Part shown: in pieces, positions 19,730-28,669 of the stretch
Numbering within the stretch: position 1 is the first letter of the stretch
Layout of the letters: every line of letters starts with the position of its first letter
Assembly (NCBI GenBank): GCA_016124425.1
Contig: WGNT01000083.1
Span: forward strand, 1 to 58,517
Direction: 5' to 3'
Source of the DNA: Cytophagales bacterium
GTDB lineage: Bacteria; Bacteroidota; Bacteroidia; Cytophagales; Cyclobacteriaceae
Length of the DNA stretch: 58,517 nt
Made by a program: the position numbers and the translations under genes
Notes under the pieces: model-generated
The model's input: the letters and a program-made list of their open reading frames with translations, nothing else
The model's database searches: none
What the model was told of the DNA's origin: nothing

Positions 19730-19797
19730 AGGATGGTAGTTAATTGATGATGGTCTCGGTTGATTCAAAAATTCTAGTCACAATTGCCTTTATGGCT

Positions 19798-19805
19798 CAA
19801 AATTA
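19798..19805 (-). promoter_or_regulatory. Candidate -7 box for gcvT
   Basis: TAATTTTG on the minus strand matches TAnnTTTG exactly, about 70 nt upstream of the gcvT ATG. No TTG lies at the proper -33 distance. A palindrome CCTAA-CAT-TTAGG (19825-19837) lies just upstream and might be an operator. Confidence 0.35.
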
Positions 19806-19864
19806 ACCGTCAACAGGGGAATCACCTAACATTTAGGCAATTTAATAGGCATGGCATCCAAGAT

Positions 19865-19912
19865 AGAAAAAGTTTGGGAAGCAAACGGGCCCCAATAGGT
19901 GGGACCCGTTTG
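19865..19912 (-). terminator. Terminator of the SusCD operon
   Basis: On the minus strand a 12-bp GC-rich stem (arms 19901-19912 and 19882-19893, one G-U pair) with a 7-nt loop is followed after about 10 nt by CTTTTTCT. It begins 23 nt behind the susD stop. Confidence 0.7.
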
Positions 19913-19934
19913 TCTTGCCGTAGTGGTTCAGTGA

Positions 19935-21314
19935 TTAACCTGCGTATCCTGAATTTTGAATAAGGTTTTCATTATTATCCATTTCCCGCTGCGGAATGGG
20001 AAACACCATCTTGGGGTCATCATAGGGGTAGCTTATTGCAGCATTGATGTTGTCCCGGATAGCACCCTTCGTACGCTTTACATCATGGATGATATGGCCT
20101 TCATGGGCGAGTTCAAGTTTTCGTTCTGTCAAAATTTCATCTAACGTTAACGTGGTTTTAACCGGAAGACTCACCCGTGCCCTTATTAGGTTAATGTCAT
20201 CCAAAGGCGTTGCTCCTATTGCGGTACCTTCCCGGAAGTTTGCTTCTGCCCGGGTCAGGTACATCTCTGCCAAGCGGATCACCTTTACATTTTTGAACTG
20301 CTGCCTCCACTTGTCGGTCCTAAAGTCATCTGCACGTATGCTGAATTGGTTGCGACGTTGATCTCCTGCCTCATACAAGTCAATGTGGCTTTGTAGGATG
20401 GTTATATCGCCTCCTCTGGCCCCTTCGTCCGGAGTGGAGTAGAAAAGATGCAAGTTATTGTCACCATCTTGGGTATTTACCTGAATTGAAAATAGGTCTT
20501 CGCTGGTGTCTGCATCGTTGTTGAAGACATTCATAAATCCACTTGTAACTAAAGATTTGCCAGTCTCTGTAGCAGAAATTATTGACCTGTTTGCGGCGTC
20601 CCTTGCGTCTCCAAACCGTTCCATTTGGAGGTATACTCTGGAGAGCATAGCAGATGCGACGTAATTTTTTGCAAAAACTCCATTTGTTGGAGGAAGAAGG
20701 CTCTCCGCAAGTGTCAAATCTGCCAATACCTGCTGGTACACTTCCTCCACTGTATTTCTTGATACATAATCCTTCTCGGAAATTTCGGTGGTAGGATCAA
20801 GCACAATCGGAACGCCCAAATTGGACGCAGTATTTCCGGCTGAGTAAGGTAATGCAAAGTACCGCACCAACTCAAAGTATAAAACGCCCCTTATGAAGAG
20901 TGCTTCTCCCCGTACGCGGTCTTGATCCTCCTCATCCACCGTATCAATCACGCTTAAGATATTATTGGCGATATTGATGGTTTTATACGCTGCAAGCCAG
21001 GTATCTGTGATAAAGGAATTGTTGGTGAATATGGATTTGTTGTATACTTCTCTTGGTGCGTTAAAGGTTCCTTCCCACCTGATTTCATTATTGGCACCTA
21101 ACAATTCGGCATAGAGCTGAATCCTTCCGCCATATAGCTGAACGGTACGTAGCTCTGCATAGGCGCCAATCAATACTCTTTTGATATTCGCATCGCTGCT
21201 AAGCGCAATCTCCTGGTCTACGTTCTGTGGAGGTCTGAGCTCAAGTTGGTCTCCACAGGAAGAAAAAAGCACCGAAGCTACTATGATACTAACTGATTGT
21301 ATAAGATTTTTCAT
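19935..21314 (-). CDS. susD: SusD/RagB-type outer-membrane nutrient-binding lipoprotein
   Basis: A 459-residue surface lipoprotein that pairs with the SusC-type transporter and forms the lid of the uptake complex. The lipobox lies in VLFSSCGDQ. The RagB/SusD fold is indicated by RGEALFIRGVLYFELVRYFA and by the C-terminal half with IRLAEMYLTRAEANFREG and LTERKLELAHEGHI. ATG at 21314 (MKNLIQS) was chosen because it places the signal peptide correctly. It is encoded 13 nt behind susC on the same strand. The ligand cannot be predicted reliably; no glycoside hydrolase is adjacent, but the sulfatase block lies 3-12 kb away. Confidence 0.93.
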   Translation of the reverse strand: MKNLIQSVSIIVASVLFSSCGDQLELRPPQNVDQEIALSSDANIKRVLIGAYAELRTVQLYGGRIQLYAELLGANNEIRWEGTFNAPREVYNKSIFTNNSFITDTWLAAYKTINIANNILSVIDTVDEEDQDRVRGEALFIRGVLYFELVRYFALPYSAGNTASNLGVPIVLDPTTEISEKDYVSRNTVEEVYQQVLADLTLAESLLPPTNGVFAKNYVASAMLSRVYLQMERFGDARDAANRSIISATETGKSLVTSGFMNVFNNDADTSEDLFSIQVNTQDGDNNLHLFYSTPDEGARGGDITILQSHIDLYEAGDQRRNQFSIRADDFRTDKWRQQFKNVKVIRLAEMYLTRAEANFREGTAIGATPLDDINLIRARVSLPVKTTLTLDEILTERKLELAHEGHIIHDVKRTKGAIRDNINAAISYPYDDPKMVFPIPQREMDNNENLIQNSGYAG

Positions 21315-21327
21315 TGGTTTAGTCTGT

Positions 21328-24300
21328 TTAGAATCCCACATTGATACCTAGCGAAAACGTCTTGGCCTGTGGGGCCGAGTAGAAGTCATTTCCCTGAAAA
21401 ATGTTGTCCGCGAGGTAATCCGCGTTTACCTCAGGATCCCAACCGGTGTAGTTGGTGAAAGTCAACAGGTTTTGTCCGATAAAGTAAACTCTTGCGCTGC
21501 TGAGTTTGAATTTCTCCAAGACCCTCCCAGGAATGTTGTAGCCGATACTTAGGGTTTTGAGCCGGACATAGCTTCCGTCGGAGACATACCTGCTGCTGGC
21601 ATTACAGCCGTTGCATGCGCCTAGGCGTGCCTGTGGGATAGTAGTGATGTCTCCTGGATTTCTCCATCGGGCCATCTGGTCACTGGTAGAATTGTCAAAC
21701 CAGTCGCCATTGGCGGAATAAAACCCCCCGCCTCCTTGGTAAATATCATTTCCGAAAACTCCCTGAAACAAGATTGAAGCATCAATGTTTTTGTAGGTGA
21801 TTACGTTGTTAATCCCTCCAATAAAAGCCGGGTTGGGATCTCCTACGATCATTCTAGCCGCCTCATCGTAGTCGTTGGTGGTTTCGGTAAGTGTCTCGTC
21901 CAAATAATACAGTGCGTCTCCGTTTGCCGGATCTACGCCCGCGTACTTTTGTCCGTAAAATACGCCAATGGATTCATCGATAAATACACCGTTAAGAAAC
22001 CGAGAATTTGCCGGAGGAATGGACGTTTGCCCAGGGGCCAATTCACGGACTCGGTTAATATTCCGCGCAAAATTGACCGATGTTCTCCATGAGAAGTTTG
22101 AGGTGACATAATTCGCTGAATTGATCACAACTTCTACTCCTGTGTTTTCCATCCGTCCGATATTTTGGAACTGGGTCTCAAATCCGCTGGTGCCGGGAAT
22201 TGGTACCTCCAAAAGCAACCCGCTCGTATTTTTGTTGTAGACGTCAAATTCTCCCGTTACTTTATCATCAAACAGCCCAAATTCTACCCCTATATCTACT
22301 TGGTTGGTTCGCTCCCAAGTTAGATTTGGGTTGGCGATTTGTGTAGGTTGCAGGCCGGGCTGAAGGTTGTAGGAAGCCGAACCGTATAGGCCATAATGGG
22401 CGTAGTTGCCTATCTCGGCATTACCCGTTGAACCGAATGAACCTCTGATTTTTAATAAGCTTAGCGTATTGTTTCCTTTGAGAAATCCTTCTTCAGAAAC
22501 TAACCATCCCAACGAAGCTGCCGGGAAAAAGCCATATCGTTCGTTGCGGCCAAAGCGAGACGAGGCATCATACCTGCCGCTCAACGTCATAAGGTACTTG
22601 TCATCCAGCTTGTAGTTGATTCGGGAAAAGTAAGATAAGAAGCTAAAGTTTTCCAACTCTGAGGTTCCAAGAGTAATGTTTGCAGCGGATTCCAGTTTTT
22701 TCAATTCATCAAGGGGAAATTCCTGCCCGTCGACCCGTGTGTAATCCTCATCGGACCGCTGAAAAGCCATTCCTGCAACAACTTCCAGGCTGTGGCGACT
22801 AGCTATGGTTTTCGAATAGGTAAAATAGTTATTTGTGTTGTAATTGAATACCCGCATCCACCTTGAGCTTCCAAAACCACTTACGGCAAGACCGGTATTG
22901 GTTCTGGATCCGAAATACCTGTCGTCATTTTGGTTTAACACGTCCACGGCAAAATCAGACCTGAACCGGAGATTTTTTGTAAATGAATACTCGCCGAAGA
23001 TGCTCGTTATGTTTCGGAAGTTTGTCGTCAACCACTCCGCATTTTCCGAATCAATCAAATTGTTATAGTATGTAGCTGTTGGCCGGTCATAAAGATTTCC
23101 TTCCAGATCCCTGATTGGAGTGATTGGTGCCAATGCTACCAACTGAATGGGATTGTTGAATTGATTATCCTCGTGGAGGCGGGTGGTGGTCGTTCTTGCA
23201 AGGCTGAAGTTCGCGCCTATGGTAAAGTTGTCTGAGACCTTATGATCTAGATTCAGTCTGCCGGATACCCGCTGAAATTTGTTACGTATCATGATTCCGT
23301 CCTGCTGATCCAATGCGGAGGAGAAGTAAAACCGTGTCTTTTCATCCCCTCCGTTTGCTGAAAAGTTGATATTTAGAATTCCGGCATCAGGATTGAACGC
23401 CTGTTCCTGCCAATCTGTATCGGTTTCACCTTCCCGCCAATTGCTATGGCCTGCGTGTCTTGTAAGCCTGTTTTCGACAAATTGAAGTTCTGAGCGGTTG
23501 TATTGATCTGGGTTATTGATGGGGTCAATACCTGCCAGAAGATCGGCATTGTACCCCGATTCCCGCATCAGTTCCACATACTGTCCCGCATTCAGAAAGC
23601 TATTTTTGCGAGTAGGGCTACTGACGCCACGTTGAATGCCGACGTTGAATTTTGTTTTGCCCGCCGATCCGGATTTGGTAGTAATCAGTACGACTCCGTT
23701 CGAGGCCCTAGCGCCATAGATGGCTGCCGCAGAAGCATCCTTCAGCACTTCAAAAGATTCAATATCCGCGAAATTGATATCCGCAAGTGGGTTACTTTGG
23801 CCTATCGTTCCTCCTTGGGTCATGGGAATACCGTCTATGACATATAGCGGTTCATTTCCACCTGAGATGGAAGTGGCTCCCCTTACCCGTATTTTGACCC
23901 CTTCCCCCACTTTTCCGCTTGAAGATTCTACGAATACACCCGCCATTCTTCCCTGAAGGGCCTCTTGAAAGGTTGGAACAGGCACGTTCTGAATGTCTCC
24001 TCCTTTAAGTGAAGCAATGTTTCCAGTTAGGTCTCCTTTTGTAGTGCTTCCGTACCCTACCACGAGTACCTCCCCAAGTGATTTGGCGTCTACTTCCAAG
24101 GTGATGTCGACAATGCTTTTGTCTCCAACTAGAACTTCCTGATTCATAAAACCGATGTAGGAAAACACCAACGTCTCCGAAGGAGCTGCTTGAATCGTGA
24201 AGGTCCCATCAATGTCTGTAACAGTGCCTCTCGTCGTACCGCCAACTCGGATGTTTACTCCCGGCAGCGGAAAATCATCTTCACCGGAAACAACCGTTCC

Positions 24301-24381
24301 GGAAATTTGTTGGTTTTGTGCTTGGGTTGCCATAGTGCCAAAGAACAATAGCCCCAATACAATAAGTAATGTTTTTTTCAT
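21328..24381 (-). CDS. susC: SusC/RagA-type TonB-dependent outer-membrane transporter
   Basis: A 1017-residue TonB-dependent transporter. The signal peptide ends at TQAQ. A carboxypeptidase-D-like beta-sandwich follows (about residues 25-105; PLPGVNIRVGGTTRGTVTDI), then the plug (about 110-235; EVLVVGYG and PLYVIDGIPM) and a 22-strand barrel ending in TFSLGINVGF. There is no STN domain, so it is not of the type that signals directly to an anti-sigma factor. No sigma/anti-sigma pair or hybrid two-component regulator is encoded nearby. It precedes susD by 13 nt and would import oligomers or peptides too large for porins. Confidence 0.95.
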   Translation of the reverse strand: MKKTLLIVLGLLFFGTMATQAQNQQISGTVVSGEDDFPLPGVNIRVGGTTRGTVTDIDGTFTIQAAPSETLVFSYIGFMNQEVLVGDKSIVDITLEVDAKSLGEVLVVGYGSTTKGDLTGNIASLKGGDIQNVPVPTFQEALQGRMAGVFVESSSGKVGEGVKIRVRGATSISGGNEPLYVIDGIPMTQGGTIGQSNPLADINFADIESFEVLKDASAAAIYGARASNGVVLITTKSGSAGKTKFNVGIQRGVSSPTRKNSFLNAGQYVELMRESGYNADLLAGIDPINNPDQYNRSELQFVENRLTRHAGHSNWREGETDTDWQEQAFNPDAGILNINFSANGGDEKTRFYFSSALDQQDGIMIRNKFQRVSGRLNLDHKVSDNFTIGANFSLARTTTTRLHEDNQFNNPIQLVALAPITPIRDLEGNLYDRPTATYYNNLIDSENAEWLTTNFRNITSIFGEYSFTKNLRFRSDFAVDVLNQNDDRYFGSRTNTGLAVSGFGSSRWMRVFNYNTNNYFTYSKTIASRHSLEVVAGMAFQRSDEDYTRVDGQEFPLDELKKLESAANITLGTSELENFSFLSYFSRINYKLDDKYLMTLSGRYDASSRFGRNERYGFFPAASLGWLVSEEGFLKGNNTLSLLKIRGSFGSTGNAEIGNYAHYGLYGSASYNLQPGLQPTQIANPNLTWERTNQVDIGVEFGLFDDKVTGEFDVYNKNTSGLLLEVPIPGTSGFETQFQNIGRMENTGVEVVINSANYVTSNFSWRTSVNFARNINRVRELAPGQTSIPPANSRFLNGVFIDESIGVFYGQKYAGVDPANGDALYYLDETLTETTNDYDEAARMIVGDPNPAFIGGINNVITYKNIDASILFQGVFGNDIYQGGGGFYSANGDWFDNSTSDQMARWRNPGDITTIPQARLGACNGCNASSRYVSDGSYVRLKTLSIGYNIPGRVLEKFKLSSARVYFIGQNLLTFTNYTGWDPEVNADYLADNIFQGNDFYSAPQAKTFSLGINVGF

Positions 24382-24763
24382 AAGCTTAGACCCGACTGAT
24401 TAGTAAATAGTATAAATTAATAAAGACAAATTAATTGTTATAACAATCTGTAATTAAACAAAATAAAATTGGTAAATATTTTTAATTGTGGCAGTGGTAT
24501 ATTTTCCAATGATTGAAATAATTAAATGGGGAATTTACTTTTTGGCTTGAAATTTACACCTTTGTTTACAAAAAAATAGTTTTTTTCAGAATTATTACCA
24601 CAAATCTTCCCTAGGAAGGGCTTCGGGAAAAAGAAACACCCCGCAAATTTTTGCGGGGTGTGAAGTTTAACCGTTGATATAATTTTGAAATGTCGGCTAG
24701 TTCAAATAAGAGCGGTCATAAATTTTACGACGCAGATTGAATTGATAATTAAAAAAACGTGAT
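24382..24763. other. Intergenic region upstream of susC
   Basis: A 382-nt gap. The first 200 nt are AT-rich and should hold the susC promoter on the minus strand, though no exact TAnnTTTG box was found. The second half holds the terminator of the iron-sulfur carrier gene (24624-24661) and about 100 nt without visible features. No coding potential was seen. Confidence 0.5.
24624..24661 (-). terminator. Terminator of the A-type Fe-S carrier gene
   Basis: An 11-bp perfect stem ACACCCCGCAA/TTGCGGGGTGT (24636-24646 and 24651-24661) with a 4-nt loop is followed on the minus strand by TTCTTTTTCC. It lies about 100 nt behind the gene at 24764. Confidence 0.75.
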
Positions 24764-25090
24764 CTATACAGAAAAACTTTCGCCGCAACCACAAGTCCTA
24801 GAGGCGTTAGGATTGACAAACTGAAATCCTTTGCCATTTAGCCCGTCGGAGAACTCCAATACGGTTCCCGCAAGGTATAGTAGGCTCTTTCTGTCTACGA
24901 TAATCTTCACACCTTTATCTTCGAATACCTGATCGGTATCTTTTAACTGGCCGTCGAAGCCTAAATCATACATTAACCCTGAACAACCGCCGCCTTTTAC
25001 TGACACACGGATGTTTTCTTCCTCACCCCGGTTTTCGATTTTCTTTAACTCCAATATCCTGTCTTTGGCTTTATCTGAAACGATGATCAT
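24764..25090 (-). CDS. HesB/IscA/ErpA-type iron-sulfur cluster carrier
   Basis: A 108-residue cytosolic A-type carrier that receives Fe-S clusters and passes them to apo-proteins. The three invariant cysteines are present: Cys36 in GGGCSG, and Cys100 and Cys102 in TCGCGE. The length is typical. Start ATG at 25090 is preceded by AAGGAT as a plausible ribosome-binding sequence. It stands alone on the minus strand, with its own terminator. Assignment to IscA, ErpA or SufA cannot be made from sequence alone. Confidence 0.92.
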   Translation of the reverse strand: MIIVSDKAKDRILELKKIENRGEEENIRVSVKGGGCSGLMYDLGFDGQLKDTDQVFEDKGVKIIVDRKSLLYLAGTVLEFSDGLNGKGFQFVNPNASRTCGCGESFSV

Positions 25091-25257
25091 ATCCTTATGA
25101 AAATTTAAGCGGCTTATAATGATTAGCAGATTTAAAACGGATTTTTAATAAAAATGATTCAGATCAAGCTAAAGATATTTTCATTTTTGTGGCATCATAT
25201 ACAGGCACAGTAATGGGATTACCTTATATTCGTTTACGTATTAAAATAAGCTAAATC

Positions 25258-25692
25258 ATGAAAATTGAGCATATCGGCATAGCGGTTAAGGATTTGGACG
25301 CATCCAATCAATTGTTTGAACGATTATTGGGGTATCCCCCTTACAAGGAAGAATCGGTGGCATCCGAAGGTGTGGTCACCTCCTTTTTCAAGGTAGGAGA
25401 CAGCAAGTTGGAACTACTTCAGGCTACTAATGAAAACAGTCCTATAGCGAAGTTCTTGGAAAAGAGAAATGAAGGCATGCATCATATCGCTTTTGAAGTA
25501 GATGATATCGAACATGAGATAAGCCGTCTGGAGCAGGAGGGGTTCAAATTGATTTCATCAATTCCCAAAAAGGGAGCCGATAATAAAATTGTTGTATTTT
25601 TACATCCCGGTACAACGAACGGCGTTTTGGTGGAGTTGTGTCAGGAAATAAAAGAAGCAGCACAGCATGACGAAGCGAACAGAGATCAGTGA
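25258..25692 (+). CDS. mce: Methylmalonyl-CoA epimerase
   Basis: A 144-residue VOC-fold (glyoxalase-like) enzyme interconverting (S)- and (R)-methylmalonyl-CoA, as used in propionate or succinyl-CoA interconversion. HIGIAVKDLD at the N-terminus, GMHHIAFEVDDI in the middle and GVLVELCQE near the end carry the usual metal-binding His and Glu positions. The length agrees with the family. The 3' end overlaps thiL by 26 nt, so the two are one transcription unit. Methylmalonyl-CoA mutase is not in the window. Confidence 0.9.
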   Translation: MKIEHIGIAVKDLDASNQLFERLLGYPPYKEESVASEGVVTSFFKVGDSKLELLQATNENSPIAKFLEKRNEGMHHIAFEVDDIEHEISRLEQEGFKLISSIPKKGADNKIVVFLHPGTTNGVLVELCQEIKEAAQHDEANRDQ

Positions 25693-26692
25693 AATTGGTG
25701 AATTTGGTCTAATTGAAAGGTTAAGCCAACAGATAGCGGTCAAACATACTTCAACGGTAAAAGGTATCGGGGATGACGCTGCCGTCATATCCCATGGGGA
25801 GATGATGCAGGTCGTTACCACGGACCTTTTGCTGGAGGGGGTTCATTTTGATTTGAGCTACTGTCCGTTGAAGCACTTGGGATTTAAAGCGGTAGCCGTG
25901 AATGTGAGTGACATTGCGGCCATGAATGCTATTCCCAAACAAATTACTGTTAGCATCGCCTTGTCCAACCGCTTTCCGGTGGAGGCTGTTGAGGAATTGT
26001 ACGAGGGGATCAATTTGGCCGCCGCCCATTACAACGTGGATGTGGTAGGCGGGGATACAACGTCTTCCCGATCAGGTCTCGTACTCTCGATCACGGCACT
26101 GGGTGAAGCTTCCAAAGAGCAGCTTGCGTATCGGTCAGGGGCCGGAGTGAATGACATTATTTGCGCAACCGGTGACCTAGGGGCGGCGTTGATGGGGCTT
26201 CAGGTTCTTGAGCGTGAAAAGCAGGTTTTCTTAGCCAATCCAGATATGAAGCCGGATTTGGATAAGTATTCCTATATTACCGGCAGGCAATTGAGGCCCG
26301 AGGCACGTATGGATATTATCCACGAACTCAGAGACCTTCAAGTTGTTCCTACTAGTATGATGGATATTTCCGATGGATTGGCATCGGAACTTTTTCATAT
26401 CTGTAAAGCCTCAGAGGTGGGGGTGCTGATCTACGAAGACAAACTACCCATCGATAAGCAAACCTATGATACAGCCGTTGAATTTGGCATAGACCCAATC
26501 ACTTCCGTGCTGAATGGGGGAGAGGATTATGAATTACTGTTTACCATCCGGCAGGATGATTTCCACAAGTTGGAAAAGCATCCCGATGTACATTTTATCG
26601 GACATGTAACCCCCGCCTCGGAGGGGAAGTTTCTGGTCACCAAGAGTGGAACGGCTGTGGAGTTGAAGGCCCAGGGATGGAAGCATTTTTGA
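25667..26692 (+). CDS. thiL: Thiamine-monophosphate kinase
   Basis: A 341-residue ATP-dependent kinase making thiamine diphosphate from thiamine monophosphate. Family motifs are GEFGLIERL, GIGDDAAVI, TTDLLLEGVHFD, GGDTTSS and MDISDGLASEL, with NGGEDYELLFTI towards the end. ATG at 25667 lies within the last codons of mce, implying translational coupling. The keto-acid oxidoreductase encoded earlier in the window needs thiamine diphosphate, but no direct link is implied. 277 nt without genes follow, the end of which is the start of a duplicated segment. Confidence 0.95.
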   Translation: MTKRTEISEIGEFGLIERLSQQIAVKHTSTVKGIGDDAAVISHGEMMQVVTTDLLLEGVHFDLSYCPLKHLGFKAVAVNVSDIAAMNAIPKQITVSIALSNRFPVEAVEELYEGINLAAAHYNVDVVGGDTTSSRSGLVLSITALGEASKEQLAYRSGAGVNDIICATGDLGAALMGLQVLEREKQVFLANPDMKPDLDKYSYITGRQLRPEARMDIIHELRDLQVVPTSMMDISDGLASELFHICKASEVGVLIYEDKLPIDKQTYDTAVEFGIDPITSVLNGGEDYELLFTIRQDDFHKLEKHPDVHFIGHVTPASEGKFLVTKSGTAVELKAQGWKHF

Positions 26693-26875
26693 GGGATATG
26701 AGTTAAAATGTTTGGTACAGCTAAACCCATGGGGACGTTAGCCAAATTATCTAAGTAAAACGAAGATAGCGTAATAAACAGGGTGCTTTATCGCACAAAA
26801 ATTCACAAAACGGATCAAAGAAATTTATTGGTGGAACTTTGTACGCAAGTTCCCCAAGACGTGCGCTATTTATTC

Positions 26876-27047
26876 CCTTTCGCTCCAAATACCTTTTACT
26901 CTGATCGACACCCCGATAAAAAAGCCAAAGCCATTACAAAAGTAAAAACAAAATAAGCCCTGCTTTTTATCATTTCTCGAAATCAAATTTCACCACCATG
27001 TACCTTAAATGATCTTCATCATAATCGGGACTGTTTTCATTGTTAAG
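26876..27047. repeat. Duplicated segment A, copy 1
   Basis: 172 nt covering the end of the lipoprotein gene and its downstream flank. It aligns without gaps to 28404-28575 with three mismatches by my count (about 98% identity). Confidence 0.9.
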
Positions 27048-28109
27048 CGAGAGGTATAAGCCCTCTTCACCTACAAATATATTAGAATAGGTATGCACTT
27101 GAAATTTATCGAAAAGATGCTCTCCCAGCACATTCAAATCTTTGTCCAAGACCATCACGCCTGTAAAGGGCCGGTCTCGGTAGAGACTTCGCAAGCTTTC
27201 AAAGGTATATTCCTTATCCTCTTTAAAGCCAGGATAAAAGAACCTATAGAAACAATCCCGGTACTTGTCATAAAGAATTATTCCATAAAGGTCGTGGCTT
27301 AAATAGTTAATCGTTCCCTCCTCAATAGATCCCGGAATCTCATCCACATAATAAAAACTATTGACATAATTGGACTTAGCTTGAACCTTACTTGTCACCT
27401 TTTCCGTCTGCATATCAAACACTTGAATTTCATGATCATACCAGGGTGAAATATAGAGTTTATCCCCTCTTCTAACCCAAGAAAAGTTCGACCCTTTTTT
27501 TCCCTTATCCCAATAATCGGTAGCATAATATACATCATACCATATCGTCTGATCCGAACCCATATCATAACTGTAAATCAGAGAAATTTTTTGGATGTCC
27601 TCCTTTTCCATCCCATGGTGATTCATAAAAAGCGGCTGCATGCCGAAAACCTTATCACCATAGCAGTGAAGCCCCTGATGAAAGTCCGAAACAACAAAGG
27701 TAATATCGACCTCCCCCGGAGGTATGCTCTTTTTGAACTGGATTTCGCCCTCATAGTTGATATAACCAATGGCATGCGGCCTAAATGTGGTCCAAATTTT
27801 ATCTTTTTCTACACTGGCAATTCCAGATCCTCTGCTCATACTATTCGGACCGTCATATTTTATTACAACCTCTTTGACAATCTTCCCATTTTTTAAATCC
27901 ATGAATTGTAAATTTTTATGGTTTAAAAAAAACAAATAGTTACCAGAATCTGACTCTATCAAGCGGGCTTGGGCCGGGTCGGGTGCCATCATAACTTCAG
28001 GCTTAATTTTTAATTCCTTGACTATTTCTATTTTCAGCGTTTTATTTTCTGATGGCTTCTGACAAGCGCAAAGCAGAATAAGAAAACCTATTATTATTTT
28101 TGGCTTCAT
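26970..28109 (-). CDS. Beta-propeller-like lipoprotein, probably DUF4221 family
   Basis: A 379-residue protein with a short lipoprotein signal (IIIGFLILLCAC, Cys at about 16). The body is rich in alternating beta strands and aromatic residues, for example GNYLFFLNHKNLQFMD and SWVRRGDKLYISPWYDHEIQ, as in six-bladed propellers. I take it for a DUF4221-type Bacteroidota lipoprotein; that label is from memory and needs a profile search. Function is unknown. A broken second copy of its 3' half lies downstream on the same strand orientation (28498-29667), showing a past tandem duplication. An AT-rich 126-nt region upstream should hold its promoter. Confidence 0.7.
   Translation of the reverse strand: MKPKIIIGFLILLCACQKPSENKTLKIEIVKELKIKPEVMMAPDPAQARLIESDSGNYLFFLNHKNLQFMDLKNGKIVKEVVIKYDGPNSMSRGSGIASVEKDKIWTTFRPHAIGYINYEGEIQFKKSIPPGEVDITFVVSDFHQGLHCYGDKVFGMQPLFMNHHGMEKEDIQKISLIYSYDMGSDQTIWYDVYYATDYWDKGKKGSNFSWVRRGDKLYISPWYDHEIQVFDMQTEKVTSKVQAKSNYVNSFYYVDEIPGSIEEGTINYLSHDLYGIILYDKYRDCFYRFFYPGFKEDKEYTFESLRSLYRDRPFTGVMVLDKDLNVLGEHLFDKFQVHTYSNIFVGEEGLYLSLNNENSPDYDEDHLRYMVVKFDFEK
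27074..27224. repeat. Duplicated segment B, copy 1
   Basis: 151 nt inside the intact lipoprotein gene. It aligns without gaps to 29516-29666 with about 17 mismatches (near 89% identity), noticeably lower than segment A. Confidence 0.85.
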
Positions 28110-28236
28110 TGAGGACTTAATAAATAGTAAAGAATCTAAATTAAATAATTAGTTTTTTCAATCCTAAAAAAATTGAAATAAAAAATTTAAATATTGAACA
28201 AGACGTTTTTTTACTAAAAAACAGGTCCTCTACTAT

Positions 28237-28405
28237 TAATCGTTGGGGTAGGGGATAAACAGAAAATTTGTAAACGTTTCATCTACCACAAACAAACAGC
28301 AGAACTCATCCGGATCCTTATAGGTTTGTTGAAAGCGTTCCACGGCCTCCTCTTCGATTAATTTGCGCTGTACAAATTCATCCAAATAGTTAATGCAGTA
28401 GTTCC
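28237..28405 (-). pseudogene. Truncated copy of the 124-residue gene that follows rlmD
   Basis: About 169 nt match the 3' part of the gene at 29672-30046, including a central stretch of about 100 identical nt. It encodes the C-terminal residues YLDEFVQRKLIEEEAVERF through FLFIPYPND with a stop at 28236. The 5' part is missing. At about 28401-28405 the sequence switches to the downstream flank of the lipoprotein gene through the shared bases TTCC, so an open frame reading across the joint (28236-28514) is a chance fusion. Confidence 0.8.
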
Positions 28406-28575
28406 TTTCGCTCCAAATACATTTTACTCTGATCGACACCCCGATAAAAAAGCCAAAGCCATTACAAAAGTAAAAACAAAATAAGCCCTGCTTTTTATCA
28501 TTTCTCCAAATCAAATTTAACCACCATGTACCTTAAATGATCTTCATCATAATCGGGACTGTTTTCATTGTTAAG
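28404..28575. repeat. Duplicated segment A, copy 2
   Basis: Second copy of 26876-27047 with three mismatches. It carries the last codons and stop (28498-28500) of the broken lipoprotein copy. It ends abruptly at TTAAG (28575), where the toxin-antitoxin cassette begins. Confidence 0.9.
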
Positions 28576-28580
28576 AGAAA

Positions 28581-28593
28581 GTTGCCAGTGATG
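28581..28593 (+). repeat. Left inverted box of the cassette
   Basis: GTTGCCAGTGATG matches the reverse complement of the right box (29370-29382, GTTGCCAGTAGTG) at 11 of 13 positions. It begins 5 nt inside the left edge of the insertion. Confidence 0.65.
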
Positions 28594-28635
28594 TGAACAA
28601 ACTACAAAATGTTTCCATATAATTCAACTTTTTAT

Positions 28636-28654
28636 TATCTTTGTACTGTATAGT
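28636..28654 (+). promoter_or_regulatory. -7 box and possible operator of the toxin-antitoxin operon
   Basis: TATCTTTG (28636-28643) matches TAnnTTTG exactly and lies 26 nt before the toxin ATG. Directly after it, ACTGTATAGT (28645-28654) has ACT/AGT symmetry over the expected transcription start. That is a plausible site for autoregulation by the helix-turn-helix antitoxin. No TTG was found at the -33 distance. Confidence 0.45.
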
Positions 28655-28669
28655 GAATTGAGAAACTGA

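Noticed and set aside
19730..19934. Glycine riboswitch upstream of gcvT
   Set aside because: The leader from the likely promoter to the ATG is about 60 nt, too short for a tandem glycine aptamer, and no conserved aptamer core was seen.
26693..26969. A small gene or terminator behind thiL
   Set aside because: Only weak arms (GTGC/GCAC near 26785) without a T-run were found, and no protein-like frame; the last 95 nt belong to the duplicated segment.
28236..28514. A 92-codon minus-strand open frame
   Set aside because: It joins downstream non-coding DNA of the lipoprotein copy to the C-terminal fragment of the small gene across the duplication joint. It is a chance fusion.
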